35,282 nucleotides of DNA from an uncultured Christensenella sp. GTDB lineage: Bacteria > Bacillota > Clostridia > Christensenellales > UBA3700. The position numbers and the translations under genes are program-made. Below are positions 1 through 6,969 of this stretch, piece after piece (positions within the stretch are counted from its first letter, which is position 1; each line of letters opens with the position of its first letter). The stretch covers positions 1-35,282 of the forward strand of contig CAJTVJ010000018.1 of NCBI GenBank assembly GCA_910579785.1, in the 5' to 3' direction. The notes beneath the pieces are model-generated. The model was not told the origin of the DNA. It made no database searches and worked only from the letters and a program-made list of their open reading frames with translations.

Positions 1-2368
1 CGCTACCCGTTCCGCCGGCGATAAGTCCGTGCGGAAAGTCCGTCAAATCCTCATAATGACAGTTGTTGTCTACGTCTTTGCCAAGCGCAAAATACAGTCC
101 GCCCTTTTTGTTTTTGAAAGTATCGCTTGTCAAAAACTCTTTAAGTCCCACCGTCTTTCTCACCTTGTTGGGCACTTCGATACCGCAAAGCGACTTACCG
201 GGAATAGGCGCCTCAATTCTTGCCGTCTCTACCGCAAGAGCCATCAATATATTGTTGATCTTGGACGGTATTCTATCGACAGACAATGTCTCGGGTATCT
301 CAAATTCATATCTCGTGACGGAAGGTCCGCTGACGATATTCTTGACGTGGACTTCGATACCGAAATTGCCGTAGGTCTTTTCGATTATCCTTGCCCTCTC
401 CATAAAATCTTCGTTTTCGTCTATATCAGGCACGTAATCTACAAGATTGTCAATGCTGGGCGCAACGTACGGCGTCTTGACAGGCTTTGCCTTCTCTTCT
501 TCTTTGGCAGCATTATTTTCAGTAGTCTTTTGAGTATTATTCGCGCCGTTGACGATATTCGGCTTGCTGGGTTTAGGCTGCGGAGTTGCAGTCGGCAAAG
601 TAGGTTTGTCATACGTCTTTTGGACGTAACCGTCGCTCGATACGCTGTCTTTCTTGACCACTACGTCGTCCTTAGTATTATAGTTGACGACAGGCGACGG
701 CTGATTTGCCTCTTTTTCTCTATTAGTACGGGCAATAAACTCGTCGATAGTTTCTCCCCTGCTCTTTTCCGTCCTGTCTTCGACAGTCGGCTTGTCCTGC
801 TTGGAGCTTTCTGCATTATCATTTGCCGAGACGTCAGTATTTGCGACGTTCTCGACAGGCTTGTCTTCTTTAACAACAGGACTACTTGAATTTTGTTCAG
901 CGCGTAGATTATCGCTTTCGATATTAGCAGCGTCAACTTTATTCTCTTGCTCTTTCTTAGCCGCTTTGCCGTACGGAAATTCAAAACTCTCCAAACCGCT
1001 TATATTACCGGCGTCCATCATTTGACTTATCCTTTCGCCAAAGCCAAGCCCCTCTGCTTCGCTGACTATTTGATTGCTCACGTCACCGCTTTCTACGTTG
1101 ATTGGAGCTTGCGCATTTTCCTGAATACCGCTAGGCTCAATAGACTGCTCGTCCTGAACGTTTTGCATCTTGTCATAATACGACGGCTTATGCCCCGTAT
1201 CGAAATAGTCGTTGGAAGAGAGAGAGTCGGATTGAAATCTCTCATAAGGCGACATACGCTTTTTGACGTTTTGCTGATTGCGCGCCGTATCTTGCGTATC
1301 GCGATTATTATTCTGCGCAGCACGCATACTGTCAATATTTTGAGCACTTTGCGTAGCTGCTCCGTTGTTTTGCATCCCCTCGTTGATTACGTTGAGCTTG
1401 CGATTGGGGTCTATGCCGAATATCTCGCTTTGTATCTGTCCTATCTGCTGTGCATTGGCATTCTCTTCTACGTCGTTGCCGGCATAGATATATCTATTGT
1501 TTCGCTCTATCTCGTCTCTTATCTCCTGCGTATTCATGATAAGCTGCGAGTTGTCTTGCGCAGTATCTCCGCCTTGATAATAATCTTCTGTAAAATCTAT
1601 CTGATCGTATCCGCTTTGATATGAATCAAAACTAAATTGCTGCTGTCCCTCGTCTCCGATATTGACGTTCTCGATAGGCTCGTAATCGTCAAGAGTATTT
1701 CTCTTGCCTCTGCGAAAAAGCTTTTCGCCGAGATTTCTGCCCTTTATCGTCTGATTGTTGAGCGATTGAGACTGTTGAGGCTGCTCCACGTCATACACGT
1801 TGATATTTGCCGCGCTTGCGCCCTTAACGCTTCTTCTATTTCTCTCGCCTACGTTTATATTGATATTGACTTGCAACAGCACTGCGATAGCGATAAGCCC
1901 CACGGTGATAATACCGTTGGCTACCAAAGTCAAAATATAAATGTGCTTTGTCGCAAAAAGATACAAGAATATACTTGCAATCGCGCCGCCTGCCGTATCC
2001 GCGCCGCTGTAAGATTGCGAAATATATTTGCCCCAACCGTTGAGCGCGTAATTATGCGACCCCAATATGTGCGCAAACGTGATAGTCGTCAAAACTATCA
2101 AAGAATATATAAGCACAATCTTTTTGCTTTGACTAGGCTTTAATTTTAGTATAAAAAGTATACCCAATACCGTCAGTCCAAGACTGTATCCGTATATTGC
2201 GTATCCGAAAATACCTATAAAAAAATCTGCGACTTTATTGCCAGCCGCGCCAAACGCGCCGAACAAAATCAAGTCAAACACAAAGAAAATGAGCGCAATG
2301 ACAACTCCGTTGACTCTCGTGGAGTCTTTTTTGACGGTTTGCTTGTTCTCTTCTTGACCTTTTGCCAT
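1..2368 (-). CDS. ftsK: DNA translocase FtsK/SpoIIIE, 3' part missing at window edge
   Basis: Membrane-anchored ATPase that pumps chromosomal DNA through the division or spore septum. The reading frame is open from an ATG at 2366-2368, preceded by AAGGAGA seven bases upstream, to the left edge, giving 789 residues. Residues about 20-170 hold several hydrophobic segments (the 4-TM FtsK anchor). Then comes a long Q/N/E/K-rich, probably disordered linker to about residue 640. After that is the FtsK alpha domain, with YGNFGIEV, SGPSVTRYEFEI and ARIEAPIPGKSLCGIEVPN. The last visible residues, DFPHGLIAGGTGS, are the beginning of Walker A, so the motor and gamma domains lie outside the window. The alpha domain starts about 300 residues later than in a typical SpoIIIE of about 790 residues in total; the extra length is all linker. 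FtsK versus SpoIIIE cannot be told apart here. A close neighbour of mlpA, ylxY and pnp in Firmicutes. Confidence 0.95.
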   Translation of the reverse strand, partial: MAKGQEENKQTVKKDSTRVNGVVIALIFFVFDLILFGAFGAAGNKVADFFIGIFGYAIYGYSLGLTVLGILFILKLKPSQSKKIVLIYSLIVLTTITFAHILGSHNYALNGWGKYISQSYSGADTAGGAIASIFLYLFATKHIYILTLVANGIITVGLIAIAVLLQVNININVGERNRRSVKGASAANINVYDVEQPQQSQSLNNQTIKGRNLGEKLFRRGKRNTLDDYEPIENVNIGDEGQQQFSFDSYQSGYDQIDFTEDYYQGGDTAQDNSQLIMNTQEIRDEIERNNRYIYAGNDVEENANAQQIGQIQSEIFGIDPNRKLNVINEGMQNNGAATQSAQNIDSMRAAQNNNRDTQDTARNQQNVKKRMSPYERFQSDSLSSNDYFDTGHKPSYYDKMQNVQDEQSIEPSGIQENAQAPINVESGDVSNQIVSEAEGLGFGERISQMMDAGNISGLESFEFPYGKAAKKEQENKVDAANIESDNLRAEQNSSSPVVKEDKPVENVANTDVSANDNAESSKQDKPTVEDRTEKSRGETIDEFIARTNREKEANQPSPVVNYNTKDDVVVKKDSVSSDGYVQKTYDKPTLPTATPQPKPSKPNIVNGANNTQKTTENNAAKEEEKAKPVKTPYVAPSIDNLVDYVPDIDENEDFMERARIIEKTYGNFGIEVHVKNIVSGPSVTRYEFEIPETLSVDRIPSKINNILMALAVETARIEAPIPGKSLCGIEVPNKVRKTVGLKEFLTSDTFKNKKGGLYFALGKDVDNNCHYEDLTDFPHGLIAGGTGS

Positions 2369-2428
2369 TAAAGTATCTCCTTATAATCCTTTGGATTACA
2401 ATCACACTTCTCCATTTAACTATATAAG

Positions 2429-2458
2429 ATTATAACACATATACAAAGTAAATTTCAA
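2429..2458 (-). promoter_or_regulatory. Likely sigma-A promoter of ftsK
   Basis: On the minus strand TTGAAA (2453-2458) is followed after 18 bases by TATAAT (2429-2434), with a TGT just before the -10 box (extended -10). Between promoter and start is the perfect inverted repeat TAATCC/GGATTA (2384-2398), immediately upstream of the ribosome binding site, where a hairpin could affect translation. Confidence 0.6.
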
Positions 2459-2479
2459 TTATTTTAAAAATAATTATAT

Positions 2480-2689
2480 AATAATATATAAAAAAAAATC
2501 GCCCGAATGTCAGATATTTGGCAAAATTACGCAATATGTCCAAATTTTGATACATATCAATTTGATATATTGCCATTTTTATATTTAGATATAACATTTA
2601 TTTAATTTTATTGCATTAAATTTTCAATCACAATTTATTTATCATAAATACGGTCAACTTGCTAGCTGTGGAGATTTTGTTTAAACTCG
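2480..2689. other. AT-rich gap without a gene
   Basis: Upstream of the ftsK promoter lies very AT-rich sequence with no credible reading frame. The only structures I see are a short palindrome (ATATCAA-T-TTGATAT near 2565) and TGCTAGCT (about 2660), whose inverted partner AGCTAGCA lies at about 2778. These two flank the first repeat arm and may mark the ends of an old insertion. Confidence 0.4.
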
Positions 2690-3015
2690 TTGAGACCTCT
2701 CCGCGTTGGTCGAGGTGACCTGGGCGTTCACCGCGACTTTGAAATACACAATCACTTTACACCGCAACGTGATTGCTAAGCTAGCAGTCGGGTTCCGCTA
2801 ATGCCGACCAAACGAAAATGCACGCTTGCGCTAACATTTTGTCGGTACTTATTTAATTCGATTAGACTTCTCGACTACGCTCGTAAGGAGCGAAGCGACG
2901 GCATAGCGAGCCAGCAGGTACGTCTTGGGCGAGCGTCAGTGACGATTCCCTCTCAAACTTGCAATCAAAAATATAAGTCATTTCGACTGAAACGCAGTAG
3001 AATGGAGAAATCTCA
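2690..3015. repeat. Repeat cluster A (MITE-like arms and internal module)
   Basis: Three arms of the window-wide repeat family: 2690-2719 and 2859-2898 on the minus strand and 2977-3015 on the plus strand. The arms share a core of GTCA-TTTCGAC at one end and GAGAAATCT at the other. Between arms two and three, 2901-2964 is a 64-base module that recurs at 20341-20404 with 8 mismatches. The cluster sits between the 3' end of the M16 peptidase gene and the upstream region of ftsK. A plus-strand frame across it is not a credible gene. Confidence 0.8.
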
Positions 3016-3041
3016 TCAATTACACGTCTTCAAAATGCGAC

Positions 3042-3074
3042 AAAAAAGCGAAGAGGTATGCCCTGCTCCGCTTT
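3042..3074 (-). terminator. Rho-independent terminator of the M16 peptidase gene
   Basis: On the minus strand a stem of about 12 base pairs (AAAGCGGAG...CTTCGCTTT, one bulge, loop GCATA) is followed directly by six T. It begins 20 bases after the peptidase stop codon and separates that gene from repeat cluster A. Confidence 0.8.
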
Positions 3075-3093
3075 GATTTTACAAACTCTGCAA

Positions 3094-4347
3094 TCAGATA
3101 AGTTTTGACACGTCGCACTTCGGCTCCTTGCCGATATACGCAAGGCTTGCCTTGGTCAGGTCGTAAGAATAATCTATTACCTCTTTTGTCTGCGCCAAAG
3201 TGATATTATCGATCTCTTTTATCTTCTGGTCTATGTCAAATATCCTGTCGGAAAACAATACGTTTTTGGCATTTACTCTCATCATCACACCCGTGCTTTC
3301 CTGTCCGAGCACGTAACTGCCTTTGAGTTGAGCGATACCCCTGTCCAATTCTCTTTGCGTGATACCGTTTTTGCGCAGATCTTCTATGAGTTTCAACGTG
3401 CAATCTACCGATTTTTTGACGGATTCTACGTTTGTTCCTATATAAAGTGAGAGCAGACCGTTGTTGACGTAAGAAGAGTTGTAGGTATATACGTTGTATG
3501 CAAGTCCTTTCTTCTCTCTCACCTCTTGGAAGAGTCTGGAACTCATACCGCCGCCCACTATCGTGTTGACAAGAGATTCTGCCATGGTGAGTTTGCTGTC
3601 ATACTCAAACGCAGGAAAACCTATCGCGATGTTAGACTGTTCTATATCTTTGAACTTGCTAAGCGCGCTCTTTTGAGTATCGTGACGCACGTCGCTCCAA
3701 TTTCTCTTGCAGTTGGAGGAAAATTTGCCTTCAAAATATTTTTCAGTCAAGCTCTTTGCCTTGTCGAAAGGAATGTTGCCGACTATCGAAACAACGCTGC
3801 TCTCGGCGCAGTAATTCTTGCCGATATACTCTACGAGGTCGTCGCGTGTAAAGCTCTTGATATTCTTTCTTTCGCCGAGTATCGTTCTGCCAAGCGGGTT
3901 TTTGCCGAAATATCCCTCTGCAAGCAAGTCAAGTACGACGTCGCTGTTGTCGTCTTCGCACATAGATATCTCTTCAAGCACTACGCCCTTTTCTCTCTCC
4001 ATTTCTTCCTTGTCAAACGTCGATTCAAAAAGTATCTCGCTGAGTATCTTTATACAGTTTTCCGCTTCGCTATCAATAGAGAGAGTATAAAAACAAGTGG
4101 TCTGCTTTGACGTAAAGGCATTTATCTGCGCGCCAATACCGTCGACGTACTCGACTATATCAAAAGCCGACTTATCCTTCGTACCCTTAAAAAACATATG
4201 CTCTATAAAGTGTGATATGCCGTTGTTTTTTGCCGTTTCGTTGCCGCTTCCGACAGCCGTCATTACCGCAATTCCCACAGAGCGCACCGCAGGAGAATAT
4301 TTGTAAGCAAGTCTAAGCCCGCTTGGAAATTTGTATATTTCGTTCAT
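3094..4347 (-). CDS. mlpA: M16 family zinc peptidase, MlpA/YmxG type
   Basis: Zinc metallopeptidase of the mitochondrial-processing-peptidase (inverzincin) family, 417 residues, matching the usual length of about 410. The inverted zinc motif HFIEH is at residues 46-50, and the third ligand lies in VVLEEI about 76 residues later. The family C-terminal half is present, including the GGGMSSRLFQEVREKKGLAYNV stretch in which the substrate-binding arginine and tyrosine lie. The ATG start has AGAGGC upstream. A TATAAT (4414-4419) lies in the leader but no good -35 accompanies it, so its promoter is unsure. In Bacillus the order pnp-ylxY-mlpA is the same, which supports the name; the physiological substrate is not settled even there. 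No signal peptide is seen, so it is probably cytoplasmic. Confidence 0.9.
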   Translation of the reverse strand: MNEIYKFPSGLRLAYKYSPAVRSVGIAVMTAVGSGNETAKNNGISHFIEHMFFKGTKDKSAFDIVEYVDGIGAQINAFTSKQTTCFYTLSIDSEAENCIKILSEILFESTFDKEEMEREKGVVLEEISMCEDDNSDVVLDLLAEGYFGKNPLGRTILGERKNIKSFTRDDLVEYIGKNYCAESSVVSIVGNIPFDKAKSLTEKYFEGKFSSNCKRNWSDVRHDTQKSALSKFKDIEQSNIAIGFPAFEYDSKLTMAESLVNTIVGGGMSSRLFQEVREKKGLAYNVYTYNSSYVNNGLLSLYIGTNVESVKKSVDCTLKLIEDLRKNGITQRELDRGIAQLKGSYVLGQESTGVMMRVNAKNVLFSDRIFDIDQKIKEIDNITLAQTKEVIDYSYDLTKASLAYIGKEPKCDVSKLI

Positions 4348-4498
4348 TAAAAGCCTCTTAACGTATCAATATTGATATTATTATATTATAATTATTATCA
4401 TTCGTAAAGCATTATTATACTGCACATTTGCATTTTAAGCTTTTAATTTTGTCAAAATAAATGATTATGAGTTTTATCTCCCGTCTTTTTTACTGCCG

Positions 4499-5218
4499 TC
4501 AAATTATTTCCTGAGATATTATCTGCGATACCGTGACGGGCGTCAGATGATTATTTTCATAATAAGTGAGTATGTCGCCGAGCGCGGCAAGCGTGTGCGC
4601 CGTCGGGTGCATAAGTATCATGTCTCCCGCGCCTATCTTATTGGTCGCTCTGCCGTATACCAAAGAGCTGTCCTTGTCTCTCCAATCAATGGTATCCCTG
4701 CTCCACATTATCACGCTCATTCCGATTGAATGCGCAACTTTGAGCGTAGTGTCGCTATAACTTCCCGACGGAGGCGCAAACAACGTCATATCTATGCCCG
4801 TCATACTCTTGACGATAGCGTTGTTGGCGGTGATTTCCGCCTTGTTTTGCTCCGCGCTCAACTTGGCGTGGTCCTTATGAAAATATCCGTGATTGCCAAT
4901 CTCGTGACCGTCTGCAATCATCTTGTCAAGATATTCCTTATTCTTTGCCGCCCAGCTTCCGCCGACAAAGAAGGTGACTTTTGCATCGTGGTTTTTGATA
5001 ACTTTGAGCATATCGTCAAGATATTCCGTACCCCAATACACGTTTATCATAAGCGCGACCTCTCCCCTCGTCGTATTGCCTTTATAATACGGTCTGTCGT
5101 CGCTTTGAGTAAATACAAACGACGAATACTGTCCGCTGAAACTGACTAAGGTAAGCGTAAACAACATTACGATAATTATTACGTTGGTGATAGCACCTGC
5201 ATATTTAAATTTCTTCAT
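4499..5218 (-). CDS. ylxY: YlxY-type polysaccharide deacetylase-like protein
   Basis: NodB-fold protein with an N-terminal membrane anchor or uncleaved signal (hydrophobic stretch about residues 9-28), expected outside the membrane. I start it at the ATG at 5216-5218 because GAGGTG lies a few bases upstream; a GTG two codons earlier overlaps that site. The fold motifs are recognisable but altered. TFDDG is replaced by INVYWG, so the catalytic aspartates are missing. The metal histidines are kept in NHGYFHKDH, the usual RxPYG is FAPPSGSY, the DW motif is WSRDTIDW, and MHPT ends the domain. This pattern is that of the sporulation-associated YlxY lineage, and the gene lies between pnp and mlpA as in Bacillus. 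Enzymatic activity is therefore doubtful; a binding or structural role is an inference. Confidence 0.85.
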   Translation of the reverse strand: MKKFKYAGAITNVIIIVMLFTLTLVSFSGQYSSFVFTQSDDRPYYKGNTTRGEVALMINVYWGTEYLDDMLKVIKNHDAKVTFFVGGSWAAKNKEYLDKMIADGHEIGNHGYFHKDHAKLSAEQNKAEITANNAIVKSMTGIDMTLFAPPSGSYSDTTLKVAHSIGMSVIMWSRDTIDWRDKDSSLVYGRATNKIGAGDMILMHPTAHTLAALGDILTYYENNHLTPVTVSQIISQEII

Positions 5219-5289
5219 AGACACCTCAAAAAATAATATGCCTATGAATATGCGTTTATGATTTTCTATTTTGCACTAAAATATGAATA

Positions 5290-6045
5290 TCAATAAAAAT
5301 CTATCTTTGCCCTGCACCCGTCTTTCCAAGAATAATGTTTGGAGAATCTCTTGACGTCTTTTGGCACCGTGATACTTTGGTCCTCAGTCCATCCGGAAAA
5401 AGCCTCGCTTTCGATATTAAATACCATGCTTGGGGAATTTATTTTGCGGATATTCACACAATCGGCAAACGCCCTCGCGCCTACGCTGTAAAGAGATTGT
5501 CCGAGTTCTGCTTTTTCAAGCGAAGTGCATCCGCTGAACGCCTCTTCGGATATCCTCTCCAATCCGTGCGGCATTACTATCTTTTTAAGAATTTTGTTGT
5601 TGAAAAACGCCTTTTCTCCAATTTCGCCGATATCGTCGTCGACAATATACACCTCGTCTTTGCCCAGATATTTTTCCAAACAATAATAGCTTTTGCCATT
5701 CAACTCGTCGCAAGTCACCATTACCTCTATCCTGCTGCCGCCGATATAGATATTTTCTAAACTGTCAAGCTCGCTAAATGCTCCGCACTCAATTACGACT
5801 TCTGGATTATCAATATATATATCCCTCAAATTCTCGTCGGAATCAAACGCGCTGCGTCTTATCAACTTGACGGACGTCGGAATGCGTATGACGCACACGT
5901 CGAAATTAAATGCCATTCCGCAGCTGTCAATCTCAACCGCTCCGTCGGGCACTGTGATTTCTCTTCTGCCGTCTATCCAACAATCTTTTAACACTCCGTC
6001 GACGATATTCCAATCGTCGTTGTCTACGTTCAATAAATATCCCAT
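5290..6045 (-). CDS. BspA-type leucine-rich-repeat protein, copy 2
   Basis: A 251-residue protein made almost entirely of BspA-like (LRR_5) repeats, e.g. KIVMPHGLERISEEAFSGCTSLEKAEL and VGARAFADCVNIRKINSPS-like units. Such repeats form a curved binding surface. No signal peptide or membrane segment is visible, which is unlike the many secreted BspA proteins and suggests a cytoplasmic protein. The start ATG has a strong GAGGTGAGG site and follows the stop of the upstream paralogue by eight bases, so the two are co-transcribed. Both share the layout W-x-I-x-DG-x-L at the N-terminus, an IDN/IENP repeat near residue 77, an acidic VDDDI segment in the middle and a C-terminal WxxGCxAxIxxY tail. Ligand and function are unknown. 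Confidence 0.8.
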   Translation of the reverse strand: MGYLLNVDNDDWNIVDGVLKDCWIDGRREITVPDGAVEIDSCGMAFNFDVCVIRIPTSVKLIRRSAFDSDENLRDIYIDNPEVVIECGAFSELDSLENIYIGGSRIEVMVTCDELNGKSYYCLEKYLGKDEVYIVDDDIGEIGEKAFFNNKILKKIVMPHGLERISEEAFSGCTSLEKAELGQSLYSVGARAFADCVNIRKINSPSMVFNIESEAFSGWTEDQSITVPKDVKRFSKHYSWKDGCRAKIDFY

Positions 6046-6053
6046 ACCTCACC

Positions 6054-6836
6054 TCAATAATATATTATTTGCGCATAGCAACCGTTGCGCCACTTTTGCA
6101 ACGTCTTGGACTGCTTAAACTTCATAGGAACGTAAATTGTTTGATTGTCTTCCCACCCCTCAAATGCGTCCTTTTCGATTATTTCCACCGACTGCGGAAT
6201 TTCGATTTGCTCTATCATATTACAATAGGCAAACGCCCCGCACTCAATAAGTCTCAACGAGTCTGACAACACGACTTCCGTCAACGAGGTACTCTCCCCG
6301 TTGTTTGAAAAGGCATATACCCCTATCTCCTCAACAGAGTTTGACAAAACGACCTTTTCCAACGTGTCGCAATTATAAAAAGCCATTGAATTTATAGTAA
6401 TTATGTCGTCGTCTACGTGATATTCCGCATCACTTCCGACGTATCTTTCCAAATAGTTGCGAGCCACGTTATCATCGTCTAGAAGTTGGGTGACAACAAT
6501 GTCCACCCTTACGCCGGCTATATATACTTCTTTTAAGTTTTCCATCTGGTACAGCGCTCCGACTTCCATATATACGTTGGGATTTTCTATATACATTCTC
6601 TCAAACCCTGCGTCCCTAAACGCGCAATTACGAATTATATCGACAGATTTGGGAATAAAAATCGAATCGGCGCCTGCAAATTCAAAGGCTTCCGAATCAA
6701 TTTCTTTCGTTCCGACGGGGATCTTTATGCTGTCTGCGTTGACAAAACGTCTCTTACGGTATTTTGTCAATATACCGTCCGATATCTCCCATTCTTTGTT
6801 CATCAAATTCAAAGTCTCAAAATCATTTCCAGCCAA
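6054..6836 (-). CDS. BspA-type leucine-rich-repeat protein, copy 1
   Basis: A 260-residue paralogue of the next gene, with the same order of LRR_5 repeats (FIPKSVDIIRNCAF, VVLSNSVEEIGVYAF, EIPQSVEIIEKDAFEGW) and the same ending WRNGCYAQIIYY. The start is read as TTG at 6834-6836 because AAAGGGG lies about nine bases upstream; the first ATG is eleven codons in. No signal peptide is seen. A TATAAT-like box about 20-25 bases upstream of that site may be its own promoter, since the pnp terminator at 6924-6953 lies just upstream. The pair sits between pnp and ylxY, genes that are usually adjacent in Firmicutes, so it appears to be a lineage-specific insertion followed or preceded by duplication. 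Confidence 0.8.
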   Translation of the reverse strand: MAGNDFETLNLMNKEWEISDGILTKYRKRRFVNADSIKIPVGTKEIDSEAFEFAGADSIFIPKSVDIIRNCAFRDAGFERMYIENPNVYMEVGALYQMENLKEVYIAGVRVDIVVTQLLDDDNVARNYLERYVGSDAEYHVDDDIITINSMAFYNCDTLEKVVLSNSVEEIGVYAFSNNGESTSLTEVVLSDSLRLIECGAFAYCNMIEQIEIPQSVEIIEKDAFEGWEDNQTIYVPMKFKQSKTLQKWRNGCYAQIIYY

Positions 6837-6923
6837 ATCTATATACCCCTTTACATTTTATATTATATCTATGCGTCTTATTATCTTTTATTCGGCGCAT
6901 ACATTTATATAGCAATTATACAA

Positions 6924-6953
6924 AAGAGGAACAACCTTGCGACTGCTCCTCTT
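6924..6953 (-). terminator. Rho-independent terminator of pnp
   Basis: A minus-strand stem of ten base pairs (AAGAGGAGCA / TGTTCCTCTT, one G-U pair, ten-base loop) is followed by TTTGT, seventeen bases after the pnp stop codon. Confidence 0.75.
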
Positions 6954-6969
6954 AATTGGTTGTTTTATA

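Noticed and set aside
29..2143. Long plus-strand frames opposite ftsK
   Set aside because: They are shadows of the minus-strand FtsK frame, whose translation has clear family motifs; the gene itself is easy to miss because it has no stop inside the window.
2770..2830. tRNA-like segment with GGTTC
   Set aside because: The GGGTTCCGC stretch recalls a T-loop, but no acceptor stem or anticodon arm can be drawn around it.
2690..3015. CRISPR-like array
   Set aside because: The repeats alternate in orientation, differ in length and are not evenly spaced; no cas gene is present.
2801..3076. Plus-strand reading frame of 91 codons
   Set aside because: It runs across repeat arms and the 64-base module of cluster A; the encoded sequence is the kind of false protein produced by such repeats, and no ribosome binding site is seen.
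4499..5224. Deacetylase gene as a decayed pseudogene because of its missing motif
   Set aside because: The frame is intact, the remaining motifs are kept and the altered residues are typical of the YlxY lineage.
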